The position numbers and the translations under genes were made by a program. The notes beneath the pieces were generated by a model. The model ran no database searches. It saw only the letters and a list, made by a program, of their open reading frames with translations, and was not told the DNA's origin. Below, piece by piece: positions 22,113 to 45,388 of a stretch of 64,000 nt of DNA (positions within the stretch are counted from its first letter, which is position 1; every line of letters begins with the position of its first letter). Origin of the DNA: Romanomermis culicivorax (taxonomy: Eukaryota; Nematoda; Enoplea; Mermithida; Mermithidae); the NCBI GenBank assembly GCA_963922205.1, contig CAWUHX010000144.1, positions 434,001 through 498,000 of the forward strand, written 5' to 3'.

Positions 22113-23590
22113 CAGGGTTCATGCGCGTCCTTGAAATCCTTGAAATCCTTGAATTGTCCTTATTTTTGAAAGCCGTCCTTGAAATCCTGGAATTGTCCTT
22201 GAATTCTGGAAAAAAAGAGAAATGCCCTTGAATTTTCTCAAAGTTCATAGCGTGAAATTAATTTTGAGGAAAAAACGTCAAAAATTTCCGGCGCTCCGCG
22301 CCAAAAAACGTTGTTCTCTTTTCAATTCTTAGTTGTGACTTTTCTGCTTTGTTTTTATTTTTCATTTATATACCAACTGCCCAGAATTCTGCTGACAAAT
22401 GGTTTTTTTCCTTCGCTGGTGTGCCCTCATCCTTTTTCTGCATTGCATGGATTAAGCCTCTATCTCAGGATTGTATTAGTGTAATGTTTTCTCACTAACA
22501 GTAATCAGGCACCTATAAAAATTATCGTGATCAGTGCACCACTTTCAGTACTGTTTAACCTGTGAAAGCTAAAATCTAGGTACCAAAACTTTGTTTTTAT
22601 AGTCTTACAACTGGGCATATGAATAATTCTTGTGAAACTCTTAGGCCTTGTTTAAAAGTCACTGTATAACGAAACTAGAAATTATACACATCCAATAGAT
22701 AAGTGAAAATTCAGATAAAACCTGCATCAACTGCTGAAAGTATAGTGATGTTGCTGCAGATAATAGAAAAGACATCAGCTATGAGCCAGCAAGTGGAATA
22801 CGATAACCTTCAAGGTATCATCACGATGAGCACTTTGTCTGCATATAACGTTTCCTTGATGTTAGCAAAAGTTAAGGTAACCAAATTAAATGAGGATTCC
22901 CATTTTGTTAGTGCATATGTATTTTTCGACACATGAAGTCAGAAGAATCTACAATTTCCAATTCTCTCTGAGCAAAATTATGGGATTGAATTATGTGGAA
23001 TTAATCAATTAATTGATGTGAATTGTGTGAAATTATGTGTAATAAGCAAACAAATTTTGTTATTATAGTTTCTAGTTGGTCGAAAGGTTGCGAGGTGATG
23101 GATCACAATCTGCATTGTATTCAAGATGTCAGTAATTGAGCAAACTTAACTGCATCTGAGCGAGTTGCAGTTGAGTGGTTTGGGATAGCTTATCATGTTT
23201 TTCGTGTTGGATAGAATCTGTGATGCAAATCCTGATAGACTGTGTAAACACAAGGTCGTTGTCCTGGTCAATGAATTGCAATAATACATGGAGAGTGAAT
23301 ATATTTCAGGGTTTGGAATTGCTCTAGATTTCGATGATGATTTAATGTAAAGGTATGTGTCTGGTATGTGTGGTATGTCTTCCAAGTTGAACACTGGTTT
23401 GTCTTTGTAGTTGATTATGTCTATGGCTGATATGTGATTGATTTTTCTGAGGATGCTTGGCTATTTCCTTTTGCCATTCTGGAGTATCACTATTTTTTGA
23501 TGAAAATTGTCCTTGAAGAATGAAAAATTTTGTCCTTAAAATCCTTGAATTGTCCTTGAATTTCATTTTCAAAAGGGCGCATGAACCCTG
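22113..23590. mobile_element. N element with TCCTTGAA arrays
   Basis: The 14-bp inverted ends CAGGGTTCATGCGC are perfect and are flanked by a shared 6-bp word GTTCCA. Next to each end lies an array of TCCTTGAA/TCCTTGAAAT words (22128-22235 and 23507-23565). The 1.2-kb interior shows no convincing coding frame. It is probably non-autonomous and hAT-like by its CAGGG ends. Confidence 0.75.
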
Positions 23591-24832
23591 GTTCCAACAA
23601 ATTAGCTTGTTTGAATTTTGCTGCGCTTAAGGGGGGATTACTGTATAAATTAAGAAAAAAAGCGTGTCGAAATTTAAAATAATGAAAATTGAAATGAATA
23701 TTAATGTGTTGCCGGTTTGTGTAATTTACAATTGAATTAGCGTCTTTTTTGCCTTGATTACCGAATTTTGGCTTTTGGTGCAGCGTGTTTTTTTTCCCAA
23801 AAATTTTTCCTCAACTAGGGAAAGACCCTGAAAATTTTCGCCTAAGTATTAATAAAACTGAATGAATTTAGGGTACAAAAGCACTGAAACACATTGAAAT
23901 TTGATAAATCGCGGCTGAAGTACAAATCGTACTTTTTGGGGAAAAAATTCGAAAAAGGGGGAAAAAATTGCGCTCTTTCTCTATTTGGGGAAGAAAATTT
24001 GGGGGATCGGATACAAAAATGATGCATTTTGGTGCTTTGTAGAAAGTCATAATCTCAAAATTTTCCAGCAGTTCGCACCGGTTATAACTTTAATAATCAT
24101 TTGTATGTAGTATCTAGTTCACGCGCGGCTTTTAGAATATGTATCTACCTTCACCTATCATTTAATCTATAATAGTTTTCATTATCTCAAACGTTCATCT
24201 CATGTTTTAATTGATAATCTTCAATATTTTATCTCGATATTTATTATGAAGATTTGCATTTTTTCCTTGACACGTTTTTTGAAAAAGATAAATACGTCAA
24301 CTCTCTGAACTTTTTGAAGCGATTATTCCTTCCTTAACGTAAAAGCAATTCAAAAGCTTCATGGAAGTAGTTTTCGGGAATTTCTACTCTTCTTACTCAC
24401 ATCTTTTTGGCCAAGCTCATGCAAGTTAACAAATAAATTACTGGATTGAAAATTCTTCAAATAATGAAATTCTAGAAATTACGATTTTTCAACAGAAAAT
24501 TCGAATTCAAATCTTGAAATAAATGTTCGGAAAATCGATTTTCAAGCGTTGCAGTATGTCAATACCCGAAAGAAGTTTCCGTCGCTTCGCGCCGCAAAGA
24601 TTAACATTAGGGTTCTCACTTGTCGACTTAACCGTCAATTTATCATCTGATTCAAAGTCATTTTGCTCTTAGATAGTTTGCTGGAAAATTTGTTCCACAA
24701 TGCTTGCAAATTAGACTTCAAACTCGAAAATTTCAATTTTTTTAAATCTTAAAGAATTAACGGCCCTAAAACAGCAGAAGGTAAGAAAAAGCTCAAAAAC
24801 ACTTGAATAATGCATAGGCTTAAACACAGCGC
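23591..24832 (+). other. Partial element with shared core
   Basis: No gene. A terminus-like word CAGCGTGTTTTTTTTCCC near 23781 leads into the same core (about 24035-24780) found in the A, D and G elements, including a degraded hairpin near 24065 and GTCGCTTCGCGCC near 24580. The right half continues after the G element at 25541. No matching right terminus or duplication was found. Confidence 0.55.
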
Positions 24833-25540
24833 CATAGTTTTTTTTAGCATTTTACAAGCCATGGCTTGTTGGACTGACAAAATGGCTTGTAGAATTTTAG
24901 TCCAACAAGCCAAAATGGCTTGTCAGAATTTTTTGAGTCGTGTGTTTGATCACATCGGATACAGAAAACATGCATTTTGGTGGATTTTAGAAGGTCATAA
25001 TCTCAAAATTTTTCGGCGCTTCGCGCCGGTTATAACTTTAATAATCATTATTATTTATTTCCTAGCTCAGGCGCCGCTTCTAACCTGTCTACCTTCACTC
25101 ATCATTTAATCTTCAATAGTTTTAATCATCTTAAACGTATTATCTCATGTTTTAATTGGTAATCTTCAATATTTCATCTTGATATTTAATGAAGATTCAC
25201 ATTTTTTCCTCGACAAATTTTTTCAGAAAGATCAATACGTCAAGTCTGTAAACTTTTTGAAGCGATTATTCCTTCCTTAACGTAAAATCAATACAAAAGC
25301 TTAATGGAAGTAGTTTTCGGAAATTCTACTCTTCTTACTCACATCTTTTCGGCCAAGTTCATGAGTTTGATCGATTGCCGTGATGCTCAATATATACATT
25401 TCTTTGAAAAATAACCTAGCATTGGAATTTATCCACGTATACTGATATTATAAAATTGGCTTGTAAAAATTTGGAATGGCTTGTAAAATTTTAGGTCAAC
25501 AAGCCACTTGGCTTGTGACTCGTAGGTAAAAAAAACCCTG
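24833..25540 (+). mobile_element. G-type element, ACAAGCCATGGCTTGT palindromes
   Basis: Ends CATAGTTTTTTTTAGC and GGTAAAAAAAACCCTG. The flanks ACACAGCGC and ACACAGCC look like an 8-bp duplication with one extra base. Subterminal words are CAAGCC/GGCTTG, with ACAAGCCATGGCTTGT at about 24847-24862. The middle (about 24990-25370) is the shared core with the GGCGCTTCGCGCCGG hairpin. A second member is at 62896-63972. Confidence 0.75.
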
Positions 25541-25991
25541 ACACAGCCTAAGCCTAGTCTGAAGCCTATACAATGAAACTACAAGACTCATTCTACCGCT
25601 GTTTTTTCCTCAAAGGAGCCTATTTGTGGAAAAAATTTGTAGAGTCTTTCCGCTTTCCACAAACGCGGAACAATTTTTTGTGACTCTTGACGAAGTCTTT
25701 TTAATTAAAAATCTAAATTCATAGATCAGAAATAAAATGAATGTCTATCACAACATTTATTTCCCAGATTAACGGTCAATCAGGATCATCGTCATCATTA
25801 TACTCATTCATCGTCATTATCCGCATCATTACTTCCATTAATGTCTCTATAAAATATGATTAAGTTCTTCAAGTTTCTCGGAATGCTAGAATAATGAAAA
25901 ATGTACAAAATTTTGCGAAAAGCTGCCTAATTTTTTGCTTTCGATGCGAGTCATTTCATTCACGCGGAGTTTTTTCTAGACTTATCTATTT
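25541..25991. other. Region upstream of the reductase gene
   Basis: It contains an A/E-like fragment near 25604 (CTGTTTTTTCCTCAAAGG, TTTCCACAAACGCGG) and then apparently unique sequence that should include the promoter of the gene starting at 25992. I could not identify a TATA or initiator with confidence. An in-frame TAG at 25977-25979 precedes the start codon. Confidence 0.45.
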
Positions 25992-37951
<11,960 letters not shown>

Positions 37952-37955
37952 GTTA

Positions 37956-37995
37956 CCCCTTCAATTCCGCGCATTCAACTAGGAATTGGAAGGGG
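37956..37995 (+). promoter_or_regulatory. Strong stem-loop just after the Sec codon
   Basis: CCCCTTCAATTCC (37956-37968) pairs with GGAATTGGAAGGGG (37982-37995) over 13 base pairs with one bulged G and a 13-nt loop. It starts 10 nt after the UGA. Such stem-loops 3' of a UGA can favour Sec insertion over termination (selenocysteine redefinition elements). It lacks the UGA/GA quartet of a SECIS, so it would be an accessory signal. Confidence 0.5.
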
Positions 37996-38076
37996 ATTTT
38001 ACAGAAAATGCAGATTTATAAATTTGATTGTGACTGGCTTTTCGGAAAATCGTCCTTTGCGATTCGATTGGCTACG

Positions 38077-38151
38077 ATGATTATATTTCTGCGTTTTCAT
38101 ATATAGTTCGATTCATCATAGGCAGAGTTTTATTCGAAAGAAATGTACGAG
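38077..38151 (+). promoter_or_regulatory. Weak SECIS candidate in the 3' UTR
   Basis: ATGA at 38077-38080 faces GAG at 38149-38151 in a possible quartet. It is closed by 9 base pairs, TATATTTCT (38082-38090) with AGAAATGTA (38139-38147). The loop is large and the usual AA at its 5' side is not obvious, so this is only the best candidate I could find by eye. Confidence 0.25.
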
Positions 38152-38267
38152 AAGCTTTCGTATTCGCTTAGGTTTTTGAGTATTGTTTACGGTTGACCTC
38201 TTTTTGTACTTATTTTAGTCTATAACTACAAATTTTTATGCAGTTTTGACGTCATAGTTGTCTGTAC

Positions 38268-38273
38268 AATAAA
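38268..38273 (+). terminator. Poly(A) signal of the reductase gene
   Basis: AATAAA lies 317 bp after the stop codon, giving a 3' UTR of roughly 330-350 nt that would hold the SECIS. Confidence 0.6.
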
Positions 38274-38771
38274 GGATTATGATCGTTGCGACTATTTACT
38301 TCGGATTTCTATAGTTTTCTGTTAAACTATAATACCAATCGTGGGTGTGCTCATTTCGCTTCCGAAGATTTTTCGAGTCGAGATGCATTCAAAATGCAAG
38401 ATTGAAAATTCGGTACTCTTTCATATAATCGATGTAACACAAATTTTGAGCAAAGAGTGATGGGTGAAGCGAAAATTTTGCTCTAATTGCCACCGTACTG
38501 GGTGAATTTTTCCTTCATAATGTAGAATAATTTCAAGACTACAATGAATTTCCTAATTGATAGCGTGCCGAAAATTCAACTGCTGCACCAATCACTTCAA
38601 AATCAGAGTGGTATTGATTGGATTATCTGAGGAAGGAAAAACGGACATCAGGAATCGAGATAAAAGTTATTCATTCAGGAATCTGATCGATATAAAACGT
38701 CGAGGCATTAAATTTCATCGATACTTCGATACAGTTTATTAACAAACGATAACAAGAACGGAAACTAAAAG

Positions 38772-41700
38772 TTACTCGAACAAATGAGGCTTCACATTTC
38801 CATAAAGATCTGATGAAATCCGCGGCCTCAAATCTTCGTGGGTTGTCCACTCATAATCAACAACCTTTTGATTCGTTTCGATTTCCATACTCCTAGAAAT
38901 CGTCGTCGCCTTGAAGACGAACATCTAAAATGATGGAACGTTGTATTTTGTAATAATATAAAGATAAAGTAGTAACAGTAAACAAATACAATCCATAAAG
39001 GAACAAAAAATCATTCATACTTTCAAACCATCGAACGAAGTCGATTTCTGAATCGGTTTGGGGAATCGCCATTTATAATAGCCGACGGGTGCATTACCGT
39101 AAAACGTAAAATGTTCTTTATCGTTAACCAATTCTTTTAGGGCTCTCTCAGCAGCCTAATATGAAAAGAAAGTTAATGTTTGGGAAACTTTTTTCGAACC
39201 ATGCTTTGAAATTCGGTATTTTTATGTAAAAGAACGAAATAATACAGAAAAGAATTAAAAAACGGATTAGAGCTTGATTGCGTGAAAAATCACAATATAT
39301 ATCGTGAAAAATCAAGATGTGGTAAGAGTTTTTCGATGTTAAACTTTTCTTTAAGTGCATTACGATTTTAGTTTGGATAACGTTTCGAAAATACATTTTG
39401 GGCGAAAAACACTCATTTATGACGTTTTCTAAATGTCTTAAATAAATTTTTTGTCAAAAACGGATATGTTCATCGCGTTCTTCCTGTAAACCCATGTAAA
39501 AACTAATACCTGCCTCATCTGGCAAATCCTCTAGCAAATGAATAAGCATATAATAACATAGTGAGGAGTAGGGGGTTCCAACATTTGTTCAACAGGTTGA
39601 CTGGTCGCCCATCTTGATGTCTTTAAACAACATCTCGATTGTTCTTCAAGATGCCATTCTGACTTTTTTAAATCTTGAAAATCATCAAACCTTGAAAAAA
39701 CTGCGACGCACTTGAAAAAAGTTGAACTTGGAAGAGCTATACATCTTGATTTCGTGAGATGAATCTTGATATTTTCGAGATGCATTTTGAAACATTATTG
39801 AAAAACGTTGAGCATCATATTCGAATATTCGAAGAAAACAGCTTTTTCAAGTGATTACGTGCGAGTAGTTACGATTTTTTTTCAAGTGATCGTTCTCGTA
39901 TTCCGTAAAAAATACTCCAAAACACAATCTACAGAACTAGCATTAAATCCGACGATCGATCGCTTGTTCGATGTTCAGAAACCATTCCTTTAATGTCACG
40001 GTACTGCATTGGTTTTAATTACCTGCCTTAAATTTTCTTGGGGCTTCACGATGGCGAAAGGCAACCACCACGCAGGATTCTGGCTTAGGTTGAGCTTGGC
40101 GATGAACGTTAATTTTCTATGAAGTAATCTGTTTAACGACTTGAGATCATTTTTTGCGTCGTCAGCTTAAAAGAGAGAAAAATTATCTGAACGGACAAGG
40201 GATAAAAATTTGCAATGCCGAACCCGTCTTCGTTGGAGCCGCAGCGAAATTTTTGAGTTCTGATAAAGCGAGTTCTTCGAAATCTTGAGCAGTCAGAGCG
40301 GCGACAGTTTCTTCACCAGAGGAAGACTCAGTCTGACTTTCTTTGGATTGCTTTTTGGCCAATCTTTCTAGACGCTTCCTTCAAAAAAATTTAGTCGAAC
40401 TGCGAACAATCTCCTTTCACTGGTAGTGTTCTACGAGGTGACATCCTGGGACCATAATGTACATAGGGAAGATAGGGAGTGTGAACCCTCCTACCTGAGA
40501 CCCTGGACACATCTGCCTGACCCGAAAAAATGCCCAAACAACCCCTCCTTAACTTTTTCGATTGTTTTTATGCATATCTTGTATGATAAACATGTTTAAG
40601 GAGCTTTTTTGTTCTCTCACGACCCTCTCGATGAAAGGTTCGAGGACCCTCTCTCCCGGAAAAGGCTTGCCGTGCATGTCTGCAAGGGACCAACACTATT
40701 TTTATTGTATATAAATGATCTTCCTAAGAAAATCAATTCTAATATTTTCTTGTTTGCTGATGACGTTAAAATTTTCAAACTCCTCAATGAACAATCATGT
40801 TCTCCAAGCAGATCACGATAGAATCTTAGCTTGGTCTTTTAGCTGGCAGCTTGACATCTCTCCTGATAAAGGTAAAGTACTCCGCCTTGGTTATTTTAGT
40901 CCTATGTACTACTGTCATATCTGTAAGAAGTCCGACTCCGACCAGTTGGGAGGGGGTAAACCCGAAATTTGGGGGAGGGTCGAAAAAAAGTTGAAAATTT
41001 TCCCAAAAAAGGCACTTTTTTGCCAATTTTTCGTCATTTTTTCAAGTTTGGGGGGGGGGTTGGGTATAGGGTTGGCCAAGTCAGGGGGTCCCCAATTTCA
41101 GGTATGACTATTATCAGGTGGACAGCAGATGTTCACCATATACTGATCAAACAGTAAAAGTTAAAGATTGCGCTCAAAAATGGTGTAAAATGCTTTGAAA
41201 AGTATATTTTATTGGTTTACAATATACTAAAATTGTTTTTAAGCGTAGAAAAGGTATTTTTCCTCAAGAAATTTTTCGCTCCGTCTGCACAGTGCTGATC
41301 CAAATCAAATTTTTTTTGCACTGAAAACTTTTTCCGTTTCAGGTTTAAAATTAGCTAAAAATGCGCACAAATGAGCGAGAACTGTAGATTTTCGAGAAAA
41401 TCTTAAAATGTTGTATCTAACTCAACGACATTGTTTAGAATTATTGAGTAAAAAGATCAATGCTGCTGAAATTTCTTCATTGTGGTGCGCAACGTCCGAG
41501 AAATTTCAAGATTTTTATGCTCTAGAATGTGGAAAATAATCTTGTCAGCACTTATTCAAAATTTAAGATTCATTTTTTCAGCCTAGAATGTTATTCGGAC
41601 CTGAGCTATGAGCTGATGTTTTTTATCGGCTAACCAGCTAGAAAAATCAGATAAAAATCAAGGATGCTTCACAAATTTGGCAAATCAACAAAAATCGTAT

Positions 41701-42912
41701 TAAATAATAGAAGTGAAAACATGTAATTGAAATTCAAAAATCGCACACCATGATTCTCCATCTGGCAATAACCTCCCTCATTGCGTAGCACTGATGTTTG
41801 AATTACTTTTCACATATCTCAAAACTATATTCAACAATATACGCTGGTCTGTGGCAAGGGGTCCACACATTTTTTCACTCAATTTGCTGTAAAATTGGCA
41901 TTTCTGACTTGACTTTTTCTTGAAGAAAAAAACCAAACCTCTGCTTTTTTTAAACATGAAACATTTGGGGAGGCTTGCCCCCCACCATGCCTCTGCCAAC
42001 AGTCCTGAATACATGTGCCACATTTGTTTAATTCCAGATTGGTGGAAATCCTTTTTTTCACTCGTTTGTATTGAAAATGTAACGTTTGTGTTTTAATTTG
42101 ACTCACTTTTATACCGCTTTGTCTGCTATCTATCTATCCAGTCAATGTTCTTCATCGATTTCCTATGAACAAGTAACCTTTTACCTTAAAACTGTACAAA
42201 TCTAAGCTTAATTCAAATTTTCTTAAGTGTGATTCTTCGATTCGGTGCATTGATGTATGGAATAGGCTACCTGAATCTATCATCTCTAGTCCGAATACTT
42301 GTACTTTAAATCAGGACTGACAAAACTAGCTTAATTTGGCGCAATGACCTTGCGTATATGCTTATCGTTATTATTAATATACTCTCGTTTTGTAATAAAT
42401 TATTTTTTCTTCATAAAAAGGTCGGGCCATTGGCGACTATACAACTGTTTAATTTCAGAATATTTTATAAGACAATTCGATGTCAAAAGAATGTTGTATA
42501 CAATAAATAATCAACACTTTTTTTCATTCATAATCCATTTTTATAGACATAATGTCTATATGTACGTATTATATACTTACTTTTCCATAACCGAAAAAAC
42601 TACATAGCCTCACCTATCAGCAATGCCCCTTAATTCGTGATCACTCAATAAACTTTTCTCCAATTCTAAAGAAGTCATAAGGTCGTGAAACTTTTGCTGC
42701 GTATCATCCATGGGTGGTGCAATGATAGGTAAACGTTCTAGAATAACGATGGAAGCAATTTGCCATTTTCCATTGTTCTTTGACGATGTGACTGTTTCGA
42801 CGTCGTGGACTTTATTAGATTCTGGAGAGCCCGAATACAAGTTCGCGATACTCCTCCGAAGTTGTGGAAATGGTATTTTGGCAAGACGGTTAGTCATTAC
42901 GACGACCGCCAT
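38772..42912 (-). CDS. mRpL46: Mitochondrial ribosomal protein L46 (5 exons)
   Basis: A large-subunit mitoribosome protein encoded in the nucleus. Exons on the minus strand are 42912-42614, 40378-40224, 40165-40023, 39155-39021 and 38924-38772, with matching phases, giving 294 residues. Family landmarks are an N-terminal LELEKSLLSDHELR segment, NPAWWLPFA with LRQAAERALKEL across the exon 3/4 boundary, FYGNAPVGYYKWRFP in exon 4, and a C-terminus with FVFKATTIS and YEWTTHEDL. The N-terminus (ATG at 42912) has basic residues and few acids, as a mitochondrial targeting region should. The gene converges with the reductase gene; the stop codons are 820 bp apart. The 2.2-kb first intron has taken in LINE pieces and two short repeats. 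Confidence 0.93.
39156..40022 (-). other. mRpL46: Intron 3 of mRpL46
   Basis: No inserted element was recognised. A 21-base stretch near 39515-39535 with splice-like borders could be read in phase, but it is not needed for family continuity and I do not count it as an exon. Confidence 0.45.
40458..40682 (+). repeat. H-family repeat, copy 3
   Basis: Starts TGTACATAGGGAAG and ends CCGTGCATGTCTG. It lies in intron 1 of mRpL46 and directly abuts the LINE fragment. Confidence 0.6.
40686..40915 (+). pseudogene. LINE reverse transcriptase fragment (CR1/Jockey-like)
   Basis: The reading GPTLFLLYINDLP leads to FADDVKIFK, the RT catalytic box, at about 40753-40773. After a frame change it continues with AWSFSWQLDISPDKGKVLRLG, the usual thumb-side block of non-LTR reverse transcriptases. 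It has no start and is frameshifted, so it is dead. A P-family MITE cuts it at 40916. Confidence 0.8.
40916..41106 (-). mobile_element. P-family C/G-run MITE, copy 5
   Basis: Ends CATATCTGTAAG and TTCAGGTATG. The flanks ACTACTGT and ACTATTAT agree at six of eight. It is inserted in the LINE fragment. Confidence 0.75.
41107..42169. other. Rest of mRpL46 intron 1
   Basis: No gene. It includes a MITE-like sequence at about 41847-42016 (CTGGTCTGTGGCAAGG to CCAACAGTCCTG) related to 36891-37072. The remainder is unremarkable AT-rich DNA. Confidence 0.45.
42170..42330 (+). pseudogene. LINE 3' coding fragment
   Basis: The segment ending in a reading like VWNRLPESIISS corresponds to the C-terminal block of CR1/Jockey-type ORF2, where NxLPxxI is typical. 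The similar block NKLPESII occurs at about 59060-59110 on the other strand. It may be the 3' end of the same LINE as 40686-40915, separated by insertions. Confidence 0.6.
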
Positions 42913-43030
42913 ATTAAACTTAAATGTAGAAAGACGTATTAAATTACTACTATTGGCTGGTATAGAAACACTTCGTCACGATGATGATTAAAATACAATT
43001 TAAGTTTTTCATAAAAACTGTATTCAAACC

Positions 43031-43282
43031 ATATACATGCACATAGGGGGTAGGGAAAAAACCCCATACCTGAGACCCTGACCAGCCCCTAGCCCCAAAA
43101 AATCGTCAAACACCCACCCTGAACTTTTTTCAAGACCTCTTTTTTGATGATTTTTGTGCATATTTTGTATGAAAAACAAGCTTTCAGAACTTTTTTTTGT
43201 TCTTTTGCTCCACCCCACTACCCCACCCGGATAAAAAGTCCAAGGACCCTAGCCCCTGGAAAATTCTTGCCGTGCATGTCTG
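43031..43282 (+). repeat. H-family repeat, copy 4
   Basis: Starts ACATGCACATAGGGGG and ends CCGTGCATGTCTG. It lies upstream of mRpL46. Confidence 0.6.
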
Positions 43283-43517
43283 ATTTGAACTATTCGATAC
43301 TGATTTAAACTATTCGATACCTTTTCATTTTCTCTCCAAAACTCAGAAAATTGGGTTTCATAAGCTTTAAACCGACGCGAATCGAATGAAATACAAGAAG
43401 ACTAGCTTTTGATGGTTTTTCTGATGAAATTGAGCGAATTTATTGATTTAGAGTGAACAACCAAAAATTTATCTGCGGAACCAAATTTTTTCCACAAGTA
43501 ACACATTGCAACCTGGC

Positions 43518-43870
43518 CACACCCGTATTCAGGATTTTTAAAAAAGGGGGGAATTTTCCAAATTTTTTTTAGAATTTACTGAATAAAAAGAAAATCATTT
43601 TTGCAATAAAGACGACTTAGTTTGTATGTAATATAATAATTTCATTTGTAATATAATAATTTAATTTGGTAATTGTGATGTATAAGTACAATGATATTGC
43701 TGAAAGTTTTGTTCTAAAATTTATAATTTAAGTTTAATCCAACATTTATGATATCAGTTTAATCGTATACGGCGTGGATTTTGGAAAAAAAACTTCGAAA
43801 ATATAAAAAACCGAAAAAACTTTAAAAAACTTAGGGGAATTCCCCCCTTCCCCCTCTAAATATGGGCCTG
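43518..43870. mobile_element. J element, its right end split by a B-type insertion
   Basis: Starts CACACCCGTATTCAGG and ends CTCTAAATATGGGCCTG, imperfectly inverted. The left flank is AACCTGGC (43510-43517). The expected right flank AGCCTGGC is found at 45842-45849, after the B-type element, so the B-type copy landed in the last bases of J. Partial relatives are at 18477 and 21960-22052. Confidence 0.65.
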
Positions 43871-44411
43871 AACAGCGTTTTTTTTGTGCACGGACATTTG
43901 TGCCAATTGGCACAAGAGGCCAATTGTGCCAATGGCACAAAAAAAATTTTTTCTACCAGAAACATACCGAAAATTGCGGAAAGATTTGGGCCAAAAGTTT
44001 GATGAGGAGCTATAACGTTTAACGCGTTAATTTTTTGCAAAAATCTTTTTTTTTGCAAAAATCAAAAAAATTTTGCAAAAAAAAAACTTATTTTCCAGCT
44101 AAACCATGTCAGTGCACGTGGATTTTGGTGCGCATTAAAGATTTATAGTAATATCAATCCGCGTACCCCTCAGAACGTTGAACGCGAAGTACTTTCGAGG
44201 CGAAAATAATATCCATCAAAACGCAATCCGAGTTTTCGTTGAGGTATACCAAAGGACATGCTTTAAAATGATATATTTTAATTTCCGACACAGTTATATG
44301 AGGCCGAAGCTTGTTTGGCTTGTCCCCGATTTTATTTGCTGCTTACGCATGATCTTGATAGTCCGAATCTAACGTAATTTTGAAATTTACAAAACTTCTC
44401 ACCTGGTTCAC

Positions 44412-44624
44412 TTAAAGAAACATGTGATATAGCTTATTCGATAGCATTTTTAATTCTCTATCGTTGCATATAATAAAAAGATTAAAAGAGTGATCGAGTT
44501 CGATGTAAATTGCCGAAAAGAGAATAGCCTTAGTTCGACTCCTATCTACGGCGAGAATACTGACTCTATCCAAAAAAACTTCTTCGAGTTTGTCAAAAAA
44601 TTTTTCATCTTCAATTTGAGCCAT
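44412..44624 (-). CDS. Small ORF carried inside the B-type element
   Basis: A 70-codon frame starting MAQIEDEKFFDKLEEV and ending with TAA. I do not recognise the family. It lies in the stretch absent from the related copy at 47314, so it could be a captured host exon, a remnant of an autonomous element, or chance. A GTGAG donor follows shortly after the stop. Confidence 0.3.
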   Translation of the reverse strand: MAQIEDEKFFDKLEEVFLDRVSILAVDRSRTKAILFSAIYIELDHSFNLFIICNDRELKMLSNKLYHMFL

Positions 44625-45083
44625 AAATCATGAAAAATGGACAACTACAACAGAAGTTTTATGCTTTAGAAAAAATTTCGGGTTACTGTTGATTTCAATT
44701 TCTGATAGATTCGCACCGTTTCAGACAATTTTTTGTCAGTTCTATTCATTTTATTATAAATTACAACAATATGCAGTGGTAAAATTATGCTTTTGTCGCG
44801 CAAAATTCTATTCTGCGTTTGAGTAAACCTTTGTCGCGCTTTAGTTTCAAGTTGTTCTTGAGATATCCGTCGACGACTGACAATAACCCGGATTATGTTT
44901 GAACTCAGGTGAGTGAGATAAGAAAAAACTGTGCAAAAAAATAGTTCACGACGGCTCAAACAGAAATGAAATACTGACAAAATTTAATACACTAGAATTG
45001 TTTAGGAAGTTCAATTCGATTCAATTTTCGACTACTAATATGAATTATCTACATATTTAAACACAATGTAAAGCCAAAAACTG

Positions 45084-45388
45084 CATACCTGTAATTGGGG
45101 GGAACCCCAACCACAACTTGGTCGAACCTTATACCCAAATGATGGGACCCCCATCCCCAACTTGATCAACCCTATACCCAACCTCCCCCCCCCCCAAACT
45201 CGGAAAAATTGGAAAAAATTAGGAGAAAAGTGGCTTTTTTGGGAAAATTTGCGAAAATTTTTCAACTTTTTGGGGGGTTTTTCGACCCCACTCCCCAAAA
45301 TTTTGGAAATGTGGGGACCCCCACCCCAAAATTATGGGTTAGGGTTTATTTCCCCCCCCCCCAACTGGTCGGACCTCTTACAGGTATG
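45084..45388 (+). mobile_element. P-family C/G-run MITE, copy 6
   Basis: Ends CATACCTGTA and TACAGGTATG with a perfect 8-bp duplication AAAAACTG (45076-45083, 45389-45396). At 305 bp it is longer than its relatives because a CCCCAACTTG-type segment is repeated near its left end. Confidence 0.9.

Noticed and set aside
22703-22936. 77-codon frame inside the N element
   Set aside because: No transposase motif; length and composition fit chance in AT-rich DNA.
39515-39535. 21-base micro-exon of mRpL46
   Set aside because: It keeps phase but would add seven residues in a place where the family needs none.
43746-44058. Overlapping minus frames with repeated GTGCC-derived peptides
   Set aside because: They translate the subterminal palindromes of the B-type element, not a gene. 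The same holds for frames at 45703-46113, 52140-52335 and 58312-58846.
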